A stretch of 64,000 nt of DNA, taken from Miscanthus floridulus. Taxonomy: Eukaryota > Streptophyta > Magnoliopsida > Poales > Poaceae. The notes under the pieces are model-generated. The model saw only the letters and a list, made by a program, of their open reading frames with translations, was not told the origin of the DNA and searched no databases. Both the position numbers and the translations under genes were made by a program. The stretch spans positions 123,095,259-123,159,258 of the forward strand of contig NC_089582.1 of assembly GCF_019320115.1 (NCBI RefSeq), given 5' to 3'. Below are positions 47,120 to 58,132 of the stretch, piece after piece (the first letter of the stretch is position 1; the number at the start of each line of letters is the position of its first letter).

Positions 47120-48254
47120 ATATGTATTTACGTTACAGGCATTTTATGAAAACTACATGCATAGATATACTTACCTATGAGTCCTAGTAGTATAGGTCGA
47201 GTAGCTGCTATGCTCAGGATTTGGTAGCGTGGGTAACCTATCGTTACCCACAATAGGTGATTATTAAGACCACTCATGATAAAATGGTGGAAAGGAAAAA
47301 TGGAGACCGGGCAGGAATATGGTTTGGATATTGATGGGTATAAGAGGTTGTGTCCTATGGCCAACAGGGCATAGCTTGGTTACACTTTTTCTCTATCTGT
47401 GTTGGTTAAGGACCGGCCGTTGTATTGGGTTCTAGGCAAGTCACAGTCTTATTATCCTAAGCACATACTTGGGTATGGGCATAGGGAAGGCTTGTTGCTC
47501 TTTTGTCGTGGGTTTTGGCTCTTTTTGAACTGACTGATTGGAGGAGGGGATGATGAAGGTTTAAGCACCGCACTGAGTCTGGGACTCAGGAGCGGGGGCT
47601 TAGAGTCCAAGTTTGGACGAGGACCTAGACCCCGTGATAGGAGAGTGATGGGCTGGTCCTGCTTGTGCCTGGGGTACAAGCAGGGCATGTGTTTTTGGGG
47701 TACTCAGCTGGGCACATTGATTTGTGAATCACCGGGTGATCCAGTATGGCTTGTCTACAGTCTAGCACCGTAGTAAGAATTGAAAGAGGAAAGGTGATGA
47801 AATAGAACTGTTTGCTCAACCCTTGCTTGAAAGTAGAACATGTGCTTACATAGAATGGCTAGATAATGAATTAATCATGACTGCTAATAATAATATAAAT
47901 AAGGATTCACTGCTAGTATTGCTTTCTGCAAAAAGGAAACCCAGCAAATCATAAAGCTTATCATATCCCTTGGAGTTGGGTAAGTATTCCCACTAGTCGG
48001 ATAAGTCTTGCGAGTACACTGTGTACTTAGGGTTTAGTTACCCCTGTTGCAGGTACTGCTTGAGGAGTAGCCATTGTGTGAAGGATTTTTCTAGTGGGCA
48101 CAGACGGATCCTTATATATTATCGATAGATGTTTCTTTCTATCCTGCTGTTAAATTTCCGTACTCTAAATTTGGTACTGTAATAATATATTTTTATGAAC
48201 TCTGGATGTATGAAATGGACTAAGTTATGTAAACTCGTTCTCATTGTTGGATCA

Positions 48255-49348
48255 TGAAAGGTTCTTGTGTGGTTTTGGTAATTAAGTGACAACCTAGGTG
48301 GACTAACTGTGTTTATATGAGATACACAGGTGATTAGTCCATAGGTACATGCGTGTGAGCAACATATGCCATGAAAGGTGAAAATGGCTTGGAGATGTTG
48401 CAAAGCTCACACATGTGATGATGAAGGAGCTCATTGCACATGAGACATGACATTGAGTCATATGATCAAGGCAGAGAAGATCAAGACAAGACTTAGCTTG
48501 ATGGATCGGTTGCAAGCGTGAAGGGCAAGTTGGAGGCTTTGGAGCAATGGACCATGTGGCGGTGAAGCTTGAGCAAGACTTGGTGCCGATGGACGAAGGC
48601 AATGGTGAAAAGCAAGTGAAGTCAAGATTGATGAACCAATATGATCATGTGATGATATGAAGTGTATCATATCATTGTTGATCATGTTGGTGCATGTGTT
48701 GCATCGACATTAGAGGAGATGGAATGGAATGCGCAAGGCAAAGGTATAACCTAGGGCATTTCATTTCACCGGTCATAGGTGTGTAGAGAAGTTGATGACT
48801 GGGTTTAGGATAGATGGCCGTACTATCAAGAGGGGCAAACTTGTTTGCATATCGGTCATCTAGTGCCACTCGAGTGATCTAACTTTGCATCGTCGCTAGG
48901 ATTGAGTGGTGTGGCAAGTTGAGTTGCTAATCCTTTGGAAATGATTGTGAAAATGCTAACACTCATACACATAGTGGTGTACACTTGGTAGTGTTGGCAC
49001 GTTTATAAAGAAGATGAAGTTGGAGTTGATGTGGATCAACTCGGTGATGAAACGGGGGTGAGAAGGGTTTGAAACTCCACCGGTGTAGGGTCCGCCCATA
49101 GAGTGTGGACAGTTCGATGGTGCCATCGGCGCCCTATATAGAAAAGACAGGTACTCATAGAGTAGACCGAACACTGGTCACATAGTGACCGGACGCTGGG
49201 GTCCTACGTCCGATCAGTGGCGGCCGAGAGCGTGCAGGCGTCGGTCTTCGACCAGACGCTAGCGCTAGAAGTGACTGAACGCTGGCAGGGTGCGTCCGGT
49301 CAGGCTGACATACGATGACATAGGCGATGTAGAGAAGTTGGAGAAGGA
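48255..49348 (+). repeat. LTR1, 3' half deleted
   Basis: It starts TGAAAGGTTCTTGTGTGG. It follows LTR2 to about position 1,094 of the LTR and then jumps, after GAGAAGGA, into gag sequence. The lost part includes the TATA box, the LTR end and the primer site. It differs from LTR2 at scattered bases. Confidence 0.85.
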
Positions 49349-50953
49349 TGATGATGCCACAAGATCACTTGACAAGATTGATGATGATGCCACAAGTGAT
49401 GCCAATGATGATGATACTCCATGCACACTTGATGGTGATAATGATGGATCATGCTCGGGCTATGAGAGTGATGTTTCTTCAAGCTCTCCAACTACATCAC
49501 ATTGCTTCATGTCACAAGGTGACACTAAGGTATCTAATGCAAATGTGATTGATCTTGATTCATATGAGAAGCTTCTAGATAGATATGGTTGCATGATCAA
49601 AGCTTTAGAAAAAGAGATGGCTAAAACCAAGAAATTAAAAAATGAAAACTCTTTTCTAAAGAACACATGTGAACAACAAAAGCATCTACTTTATCTTACT
49701 ACTTGTTCACATGAGGAACTAAAATTGGCTCATGAGAAACTTAGTGTTGCTCATGATAACTTGGTACAAGACCATGCTTTTCTCACTAAGGAGATTTCTA
49801 ATAGAAAAACTAAAACTAGTGAGAGCTCATCACATGGGTCAATTGATCAATCACATATTATTGCTAACCCTTGTGATGTAGGCAAGAAGCATGTATCCAC
49901 CTCTTGTGACGACTTATTAGATATGCCATACTCTTCACATATAGATACTTGTTCTACTTCTATATCTTGTGAGACTAACCTTTTGAAGGAGAACAATGAG
50001 CTCAAAAATGAAGTGAAGAATTTGAGCAATAAGTTAGAGAGGTGCTACAACTCAAAAGTCACCTTTGAGCACATGTTGGAGACTCAAAGAAACTATGGTG
50101 ACAAGTATGGCCTTGGCTTCAAGAACAAGATGACAAAGGGCGAAAGAAAGAGAGAAAGAAAGATGAAGAAGCTACAACAAAGAAAGCTCTCTCATACCAT
50201 GTGCTACCGGTTTCATGAAGCGGGACACTTTATAAGTGGTTGCCCTAACATTAAGAAGCTCAAGAAGATAAAAAAGAAGAGAGGCTCAAGCATGTGAAGT
50301 GCTTCAAGTGCCGCACTTGGGGTCACCTTACCTCAATGTGTCCAACCAAGTAATTGGTGAAGCAACTAGAAGAGCCTCAACCAAAGCCACAAGTTGAGCA
50401 AAAGAAGACACCCCAAGAGCAAATCAAGATCAACCATGAAGATGGTGGTGAATTGATGATAAAGAAGAAGAAAACTAGAAGGGGTGGAAAAGCAAAAAAA
50501 AGAGCAAGGCATCCAATGCAAACTCAAGATGCCAAGATGATGAGCAAGAATAAAGATGAGAAGAAAGATTATGCTCACATCAAGTGCTTCAAGTGTGGAA
50601 GTATGGGACACTTTGCCTCTAAGTGTCATACCAAGCTTGAGAAGAAGGCTCAAGCAATCCATGAGAGCCAAGGCATTGAGAAGCACCACATGAGCAACGA
50701 AGAGAAGGCTCAAGCAAAGATAAAGTGCTACTCATGCTAGGAAAGAGGACACATGGCACATTCATGTCCCCTAGGTGGCATTTCTAAGCCTATTTCAATT
50801 GTAGATAATAATGTGCTTAGAAAGGATGGTAATGGTACCTCTATGGTTGCTATTGTAAAACATCCCGCTACTCATAGTAAGGCATTGCCTAAGTATGTTG
50901 CTCCTAACTTAAGAGAATCCAAACTTGTTTGGGTATCATCAAAAAGTGGATGA
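49349..50953 (+). pseudogene. Sirevirus gag remnant of unit 1
   Basis: The gag N-terminal part is missing because of the LTR-gag deletion. The open stretch to 50297 encodes the coiled-coil middle and a damaged first zinc knuckle (CYRFHEAGHFISGC, second Cys replaced by Phe). A one-base change in an A-run near 50272 shifts the frame before the second knuckle (CFKCRTWGHLTSMC). After TAA 50351-50353 the frame reopens (50354-50740) with the third knuckle CFKCGSMGHFASKC and ends at TAG 50738-50740 inside the fourth knuckle (CYSC, stop, ERGHMAHSC). Open sequence then continues to 50953. Confidence 0.8.
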
Positions 50954-53667
50954 TTGATTGTAGGTACCATCAGCATTGGAGACTTGATTCAATTGATTTC
51001 ATATTGATCATCATATGTTGAGTCAAGATATGAAGCCTATTGCACATCCAAACCCAATGCCAAGTGAAAATTGAGTAAAGTCCAAAGTGCTATCAACATA
51101 TAAGTGCTATAATTCAAGTTGTTGGTAATTCATTGGATATATTTGATGACTTGCAAATAATTGAGTTGAAGCTTGCTAGTTGGATGATCATGAGCTAACC
51201 AAGAATCTGCCAGAAAAGTGACAAATATTGGATTGATCTAGAGTCACTTTGATTGAAAGGTTCTCAAGTTGGAAATATGGTTATAAGTGTTTGAGGTATC
51301 TAAGTTTGGTTTTGAGAAGATCTAGAAGCATGACAAGCAAAGAGTACAAGGCCATTTGATTGTGGGGTGTACTTTGCACACTTTTGATACTCAAGATGAA
51401 GATCAAGATCAAACTTAAGTTGAAGATGAAGTTTAAGTTCTAGATATGATTAGAGATCATTTGGTAGAAAAAGGGACTTAAAGAAGGAATCAAGGTTACT
51501 CATCAAGTTATGTCCATCACTTGGATCAATCAATTAAGCTATTTCAAGTGAGTATTAAGAATGTGTCTTTAGAAAGAGATCACTTCTCCCTAGTGTAGGG
51601 GCTTGCCGCCTATGTGTAGGTAAACTAAGTGTGGTACTTAGAAGGCTAACATAGAAGTGGTGATCCGAGGGACATTTGATATGCTTAGTTGAAGCAATCA
51701 AAAGGGTTGATCAAGAAAACCAAGCAACACCCAAAAGAAAGCTATTTATGATATTTCAAGTGGTATTCCAAATAGTTCTCTCATGCAAGTAAAGATCAAA
51801 AGATGAAGCAAACCAACCACAACAAGAAAGTGCACTTGATCATACGTGGTATTCATTTCATATGGGTGAAGAGTGGAATTCAAAATGGTGTCTATTGGTT
51901 TTCACCAAGCTTATAATTAGACTTCACATTGCTATTGGAGTAATGAATTAGAATCTATGTGACCATCCTCTACTCCAACATAGCAAAGGTATCATTGTAA
52001 TGTGCATGATCATTTCATCACTTACTAATATGCGGTTAGTGCATATAGTACATGCTTTATAGGATCATGCATAACAAATGAAATGTCTAAATTCATAGCC
52101 TACCACTATTGCTTGAATGATTACTTGATCTAGTGGTTAGTATATGAATTTATTCATGAGCTAGTGAACCCAATTACTTGACTTAATTTGGATTACTAAC
52201 AAGTGACAAGTACAATATTGATAAGATAACTCTTGCAAGAGGTGTGAAGAAGTTTGTCATTGGTTTAAACCGGACTTGAAAGCTTAGGCAAATTAATTTA
52301 ATTCAAGTCAACCATAGAAGCTCATGATAGTGATAAGAGTACAAGCATAAGACAACAATGCAAATGGATATCTAGTTTGTTTGTTACAAGTGGTATCTAG
52401 ACTCAAGTATTTCATCAAAAATCTACAAGTGATGTCTAGATCAACTCACAAGTGATATCCTATAAGTGGTACTCATGAAGATAGCAAATGTTCAAGAAAT
52501 GGTTCTTATTGATAAATCCAACAAGTGGTTACATACTAAAAGATTCTTTCAAATGGTATCACATCTACACATGGTATCAATCATGCAAGACGATGGTTCC
52601 ACAAGTGATCCTTAACTTTAAGTGATCATCAAATGATGAATGCATCCCTCACCTACAAGAGCTCAAGTGTATCAAATGGATGACCCATGCTATCACATAG
52701 GGGGAGGTGTACCACAAATTGATATCAAAATCAAAGATCCTATGTGTGGTATCTCAAGAAGCCCTACACAAGATACAAGTGGTATAAGTTACAAGTGGTA
52801 TCTTCAAGTGGTGTCATTCCACCAATCAAATGATGTCCATAAAAATGCAAGATTCAAGCCTCAACCATCTACCCTAGACGTATACCATTACATCAATGAG
52901 AAGCTCACCTTTTATAGAAATTGATGACAAAGGGGGAGAAATTGTACAAAGATATGAAAGCTTTGAGATTGAGATTGTACAAAGCGGAGAGATAAGATAT
53001 AAAAGCTCAAAGAAGTAGAGGTTGGACATGGACATGGACAAAAAGGGAGCAACATTGAAGAAAAGAGATGGATCAAAATTCTTGGACAAGAGAAGCACAC
53101 AAGTAGGGGGAGCAAGCTCATGAACTTTGATTGATTGCATTTGATATGTGCATATTCATGTGCTTGCTTACATTGCATAAGCTTTCAAATTCAATATGCA
53201 TGCTTGTGTGGTGTATGCTAGTTGTAGAACTTGAATGATGATTTGATAACTAGCATGCATAGGATGATAGCTAGACACTTGGTATGCTTTTCAAGTAATG
53301 CTAGTACATTGCTTTTAATGTTGATCTCACAAGGTATCTAGTGCTTTTATTTTCAAGTGATATCTAGCCAACCATGGTGCTAAGGATGAACTTAAAGGTG
53401 CAACTCCGATTGGTACACGCTTTAAAGGTTTATTCTATACACCTTAGCATCATTTAGTAGTAATTACTCTCCCACAATTTTAATCTATGTATATGTGCGA
53501 GCTTCAAATCAAACACTCTAGCACATATGTAGGGGGAGCTAATACTACCATCTCGGGTTTGTGGTACTTGTCCAAAATCATTTTCACATGGTAAAATTGC
53601 TTGGGCAAGCAACATGAATCCAAAAAAGCTTAATTTCCATATCTTTGTAGAGTTGTCATCAATTACC
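50954..53667 (+). other. Noncoding 3' internal region of unit 1
   Basis: 2.7 kb with stops in all frames and many short CAAGTGGTATC / AAGTGATATC phrases. GGGGGAG tracts occur at about 52700, 52932, 53106 and 53532. The only open stretches (52640-52924 plus; 53140-52874 minus) have no recognisable domain. No pol remnant was found. Confidence 0.6.
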
Positions 53668-53681
53668 AAAAAGGGGAAGAT
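53668..53681 (+). other. Polypurine tract before LTR2
   Basis: AAAAAGGGGAAGAT lies immediately before the TGAAAGG start of LTR2, the expected plus-strand priming site. Confidence 0.75.
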
Positions 53682-54649
53682 TGAAAGGTCCTTGTGTGGT
53701 TTTGGTAATTGAGTGACAACCTAGGTGGACTAATTGTGTTTATATGAGATACACATGTGATTAGTCCATAGGTACATGCGTGTGAGCAACATATGCCATG
53801 AAAGGTGAAAATGGCTTGGAGATGTTGCAAAGCTCACACATGTGATGATGAAGGAGCTCATTGCACATGAGACATGACATTGAGTCATGTGATCAAGGCG
53901 GAGAAGATCAAGACAAGACTTGGCTTGATGGATTGGTTGCAAGCATGAAGGGCAAGTTGGAGGCTTTGGAGCGATGGACCGTGTGGCAGTGAAGCTTGAG
54001 CAAGACTTGGCGCCGATGGACGAAGGCAATGGTGAAAAGCAAGTGAAGTCAAGATTGATGAACCACTATGATCATGTGATGATATGAAGTGGATCATATC
54101 ATTGTTGATCATATTGGTGCATGTGTTGCATCGACATTGGAGGAGATGGAATGGAATGCGCAAGGCAAAGGTATAACCTAGGGCATTTCATTTCACCGGT
54201 CATAGGTGTGTAGAGAAGTTGATGACTAGGTTTAGGATAGATGGCCGTACTATCAAGAGGGGCAAACTTGTTTGCATATCGGTCATCTAGTGCCACTCGA
54301 GTGATCTAACTTTGCATCGTCGCTAGGATTGAGTGGCGTGGCAAGTTGAGTTGCTAATCCTTTGGAAATGATTATGAAAATGCTAACACTCATACACATA
54401 GTGGTGTACACTTGGTGGTGTTGGCATGTTTATAAAGGAGATGAAGTTGGAGTTGATGTGGATCAACTCGGGGATGGAACGGGGGTGAGAAGGGTTTGAA
54501 ACTCCACCGGTGGAGTGTCCGCCCATAGAGTGTGGATAGTTCGACGGTGCCACCGGTGCCCTATATAGAAAAGACAGGAACTCATAGAGTAGACCGAACA
54601 CTGGTCACATAGTGACCAGACATTGGGGACCTGCATCCAGTCAGTGGCG

Positions 54650-54960
54650 GCGGAGAGCGTGCAGGCATCGGTCTTTGACCGGACGCTGGCACTAGAAGTG
54701 ACCGAACGCTGGTAGGGTGCGTCCGGTCAGGCTGACATATGATGACGTAGGCGATGTAGAGAAGTTGGAGAAGGACCGGACGCTGATGTTGCATCCAATC
54801 GTGACCGACCAGACGCTAGGGTTGCTATGTCTAGTCGGTTTGTTTAGCTACGTCCGGTCATCACTTGACCATTGAGATCAAGTGACTGAGGTTGAATGGA
54901 GGCGACACATGGCAAGCATCCATTGACCGGACGCTGAAGTCCTGCGTCCGGTCGATACGA
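54650..54960 (+). repeat. CCGGACGC / GCGTCCGG motif cluster in U3
   Basis: Direct and inverted copies of GACCGGACGCTG and TGCGTCCGGTC occur about seven times, 20-80 bp apart, upstream of the TATA box. Palindromic CGG/CCG-type motifs in LTRs are a described feature of Sireviruses. The same motif recurs in LTR3 and in the remnant at 5500-5790. Confidence 0.75.
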
Positions 54961-55025
54961 TCGGAGCGTTTGGTCATCCCGAAATTCACCTAGTGAAGGG
55001 GTACGGCTAGTTTAGCCTGTGGGGC

Positions 55026-55033
55026 TATAAATA
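55026..55033 (+). promoter_or_regulatory. TATA box of LTR2
   Basis: TATAAATA lies in GGGGCTATAAATAGAAGGGG, 1,344 bp into the LTR, downstream of the CCGGACG cluster. Confidence 0.65.
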
Positions 55034-56113
55034 GAAGGGGGTCTTGGCCATGGCTGTTGCTGAGCACCTCAGGGGACTTTGTGTCCATGCTTGTGAGTGC
55101 TAGAGAGCCCTCCATCTCATATATACTTGATAGTGATCATTCGATTGTGTGAGAGAGCGATTCTAGTGCGATTGCATCATAAGGTTGCATTGAGTGGCAC
55201 TAGGTGATCGAGTTGCAAGCCGGTGGTACTTGTTACTCTTGGAGGTTGCCACCTCCTAGATGGCTTGGTGGTGGTCTTCGTCGAAGCCTGCAAGAAGCTT
55301 GTGTGGTGCTTCGGAGAAGAGCTTTGTGAGGGGCATTATGCTCGCCCCGTGGGAGCCGTGAAGAGCAACTCTAGTTGAGCATGTCATTAAGCTACCCTCA
55401 CTTTCGGGGTAGGTTCTTGCGGTGCCCGATGTGCGGGCTTGGCGAGTGATGCCAATTAGCCGCCAAACCACCAAGTGAGCGGTCGACACAACGAGGACTA
55501 GCGTGTTGGCAAGCATGTGAACCTCAGAAGAAAAATCACCGTGTCAACCTTGTTCTTCCTGTTGGTTTGCAATCCCCTTTCACAAGTTTGTATTTATATT
55601 TCATATACATTATGCTTGTGTAGTTGCTCTTGTAATTAGTTAGCATATGTAGCTTACTAGTTACCTTCTTGCTTGTGTAGCATAGAAGTAGCTCCTTTAC
55701 GTGGCTAATTTGGTTTGTGTAACCTTGTTTGTCACATTACTTAATTTGTATAGCTAAGTAATTGTACTCTCTAATTTGACATTGGTTGCCTTGTTATTGA
55801 GCATTGCTAGTGAGCTTAAGTGGCTTTATGCTTTTGCTTACTAGCTTATGTAGGAGCTCCCTTGTTGCTTGAAGTACTAGTGGCATAGGTTTGAGTGACC
55901 TTGCTTCTAGAATTGGTTAGGTGAGCTCTAGCTAGCCCGGCACCTTTGTTGCTCAATTAGTTTCTTTGGAAGGTGCTAGAGAACATAAATAGTGGGGTGT
56001 AGTCTTGGCTAGACTGATAGTTTTAATTCCGCACTTGTTTCGGTTAGCCGATGTGATTATTTTTAGAAAAGACTATTCACCCCCCCTCTAGTCTGCCATC
56101 TCGACCTTTCAAG

Positions 56114-56125
56114 TGGTATTAGAGC
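56114..56125 (+). other. Primer-binding site of unit 2
   Basis: TGGTATTAGAGC begins two bases after the LTR2 end. It matches the initiator tRNA-Met-type site with one change. Confidence 0.8.
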
Positions 56126-56237
56126 TAGGTCTCTCATTTGTGGTTTTCACCGACCCAAGAGGATAGCGGCTTATGGGCTAGATGTTGATTGTCCACACAT
56201 TTTTTATGGCACACACTTTACACGATGGAAAAATTGG

Positions 56238-57590
56238 ATGATATGCAATTTTGAGTTTATTTGCCCTCAAATATGGTGGATGGTGGATGTAGGCTTTTCT
56301 CATGTGTTGGATGAAGATAATCTAACTCAAGCACAAGAGAAATGCCTAGATCTCGATATCCAAGCTACTAACATCATGTATAGATCTTTGCATGATTATA
56401 TATTTGGAGAGATCATTGACATGAAGACCACCCATGAGATTTGGAGTTATCTAAATGAGAAGTATAGGATGGTCTCCAATGATGAAGATGAGCCCAAGAA
56501 GGAGGCACATGAGTGTGTTGAGCATGACCACAATTCGACGATTATGGAAGATTGCTCCACCTCATGGTCAAGTGATGATGATAATGATCATATCACAAGA
56601 TCACTTGACAAGATTGATGATGATGCCACAAGTGATGCCAATGATGATGATACTCCATGCACACTTGATGGTGATAATGATGGATCATGCTCGGGCTATG
56701 AGAGTGATGTTTCTTCAAGCTCTCCAACTACATCACATTGCTTCATGTCACAAGGTGACACTAAGGTATCTAATGCAAATGTGATTGATCTTGATTCATA
56801 TGAGAAGCTTCTAGATAGATATGGTTGCATGATCAAAGCTTTAGAAAAAGAGATGGCTAAAACCGAGAAATTAAAAAATGAAAACTCTTTTCTAAAGAAC
56901 ACATGTGAACAACAAAAGCATCTACTTTATCTTACTACTTGTTCACATGAGGAACTAAAATTGGCTCATGAGGAACTTAGTGTTGCTCATGATAACTTGG
57001 TACAAGACCATGCTTTTCTCACTAAGGAGATTTCTAATAGAAAAACTAAAACTAGTGAGAGCTCATCACATGGGTCAATTGATCAATCATATATTATTGC
57101 TAACCCTTGTGATGTAGACAAGAAGCATGTATCCACCTCTTGTGATGACTTATTAGATATGCCATGCTCTTCACATATAGATGCTTGTTCTACTTCTATA
57201 TCTTGTGAGACTAACCTTTTGAAGGAGAATAATGAGCTCAAAAATGAAGTGAAGAATTTGAGCAATAAGTTAGAGAGGTGCTACAACTCAAAAGTCACCT
57301 TTGAGCACATGTTGGAGACTCAAAGAAACTATGGTGACAAGTATGGCCTTGGCTTCAAGAAGAAGATGACAAAGGGCGAAAGAAAGAGAGAAAGAAAGAC
57401 GAAGAAGCTACAACAAAGAAAGCTCTCTCATACCATGTGCTACCTGTTTCATGAAGTGGGACACTTTGTAAGTGGTTGCCCTAACATTGAGAAGCTCAAG
57501 AAGATAAAAGAAGAAGAGAGGCTCAAGCATGTGAAGTGCTTCAAGTGCCGCACTTGGGGTCACCTTACCTCAATGTGTCCAACCAAGTAA
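56238..57590 (+). CDS. Sirevirus Gag (capsid-nucleocapsid part), unit 2
   Basis: A 450-codon open frame. The N-terminal half contains the Copia-type Gag signature (FICPQIWWMVDVGFSHVLDE, THEIWSYLNEKY). Then come an acidic Asp-rich linker, a long coiled coil (SYEKLLDRYGCMIKALEKEM, ELKNEVKNLSNKLERCYN), a Lys/Arg block, and two zinc knuckles, CYLFHEVGHFVSGC (second Cys lost) and CFKCRTWGHLTSMC. The same frame is open upstream to near the primer site without an ATG, so the real start is unclear. TAA at 57588-57590 is in frame with further Gag sequence. Gag would package element RNA, and a non-autonomous element needs polymerase from a relative. Confidence 0.8.
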   Translation: MICNFEFICPQIWWMVDVGFSHVLDEDNLTQAQEKCLDLDIQATNIMYRSLHDYIFGEIIDMKTTHEIWSYLNEKYRMVSNDEDEPKKEAHECVEHDHNSTIMEDCSTSWSSDDDNDHITRSLDKIDDDATSDANDDDTPCTLDGDNDGSCSGYESDVSSSSPTTSHCFMSQGDTKVSNANVIDLDSYEKLLDRYGCMIKALEKEMAKTEKLKNENSFLKNTCEQQKHLLYLTTCSHEELKLAHEELSVAHDNLVQDHAFLTKEISNRKTKTSESSSHGSIDQSYIIANPCDVDKKHVSTSCDDLLDMPCSSHIDACSTSISCETNLLKENNELKNEVKNLSNKLERCYNSKVTFEHMLETQRNYGDKYGLGFKKKMTKGERKRERKTKKLQQRKLSHTMCYLFHEVGHFVSGCPNIEKLKKIKEEERLKHVKCFKCRTWGHLTSMCPTK

Positions 57591-58132
57591 TTGGTGAAGC
57601 AACTAGAAGAGCCTCAACCAAAGCCACAAGTTGAGCAAAAGAAGACACCCCAAGAGCAAATCAAGATCAACCATGAAGATGGTGGTGAATTGATGATAAA
57701 GAAGAAGAAAACTAGAAGGGGTGGAAAAGCAAAAAAAAAAGAGCAAGGCATCCAATGCAAACTCAAGATGCCAAGATGATGAGCAAGAATAAAGATGAGA
57801 AGAAAGATTATGCTCACATCAAGTGCTTCAAGTGTGGAAGTATGGGACACTTTGCCTCTAAGTGTCATACCAAGCTTAAGAAGAAGGCTCAAGCAAAGAT
57901 AAAGTGGTACTCATGCTAGGAAAGAGGACACATGGCACATTCATGTCCCCTAGGTGGCATTTCTAAGCCTATTTCAATTGTAGATAATAATGTGCTTAGA
58001 AAGGATGATAATGGTACCTCTATGGTTGCTATTGTAAAACATCCCGCTACTCATAGTAAGGCGTTGCCTAAGTATGTTGCTCCTAACTTGAGAGAATCCA
58101 AACTTGTTTGGGTATCATCAAAAAGTGGATGA
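57591..58132 (+). pseudogene. Continuation of unit 2 gag after a stop, frameshifted
   Basis: In frame after the TAA, LVKQLEEPQPKPQVEQKK continues the Gag. An A-run near 57730 is longer than in unit 1 and shifts the frame. Knuckle 3 (CFKCGSMGHFASKC) follows in the shifted frame. Knuckle 4 (WYSC, TAG 57917-57919, ERGHMAHSC) has lost its first Cys. A 57-58 bp segment present in unit 1 (around 50650-50715) is absent here. Confidence 0.75.

Larger units (their letters stand above)
44268..48254 (+). repeat. Long Ty3/gypsy LTR, plus orientation, interrupted by the Sirevirus array
   Basis: It starts TGTAACACTCTCGGTGTTAC at 44268 and is cut at 48254 by the Sirevirus LTR. Collinear landmarks shared with the LTR at 1585-5492 include the TAAGGACCGGCCGTTGT-like block near 47406, the GCGAGTACACTGTGTACTTA region near 48010 and the acidic frame. 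The two are diverged relatives in opposite orientation. GC-rich DNA at 44.8-46.3 kb gives long overlapping open frames that I do not accept as genes. The right part of the LTR, if present, lies beyond the array. Confidence 0.6.
53682..56111 (+). repeat. LTR2, complete, 2,430 bp
   Basis: Starts TGAAAGGTC and ends GACCTTTCA, a perfect 9-bp inverted pair. It contains a cluster of CCGGACGC / GCGTCCGG motifs (54650-54960) upstream of a TATA box at 55026. No difference from LTR3 was seen in the lines compared. Confidence 0.92.

Noticed and set aside
52640..52924. 94-codon frame in the Sirevirus tail, repeated at 59820
   Set aside because: It is identical in both units only because the units are near-identical duplicates; no domain was recognised and the surrounding region is full of stops.
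55256..55516. 86-codon minus-strand frame in the LTR, repeated at 62436
   Set aside because: It lies in the LTR downstream of the TATA box, antisense to the transcript, with no recognisable domain.
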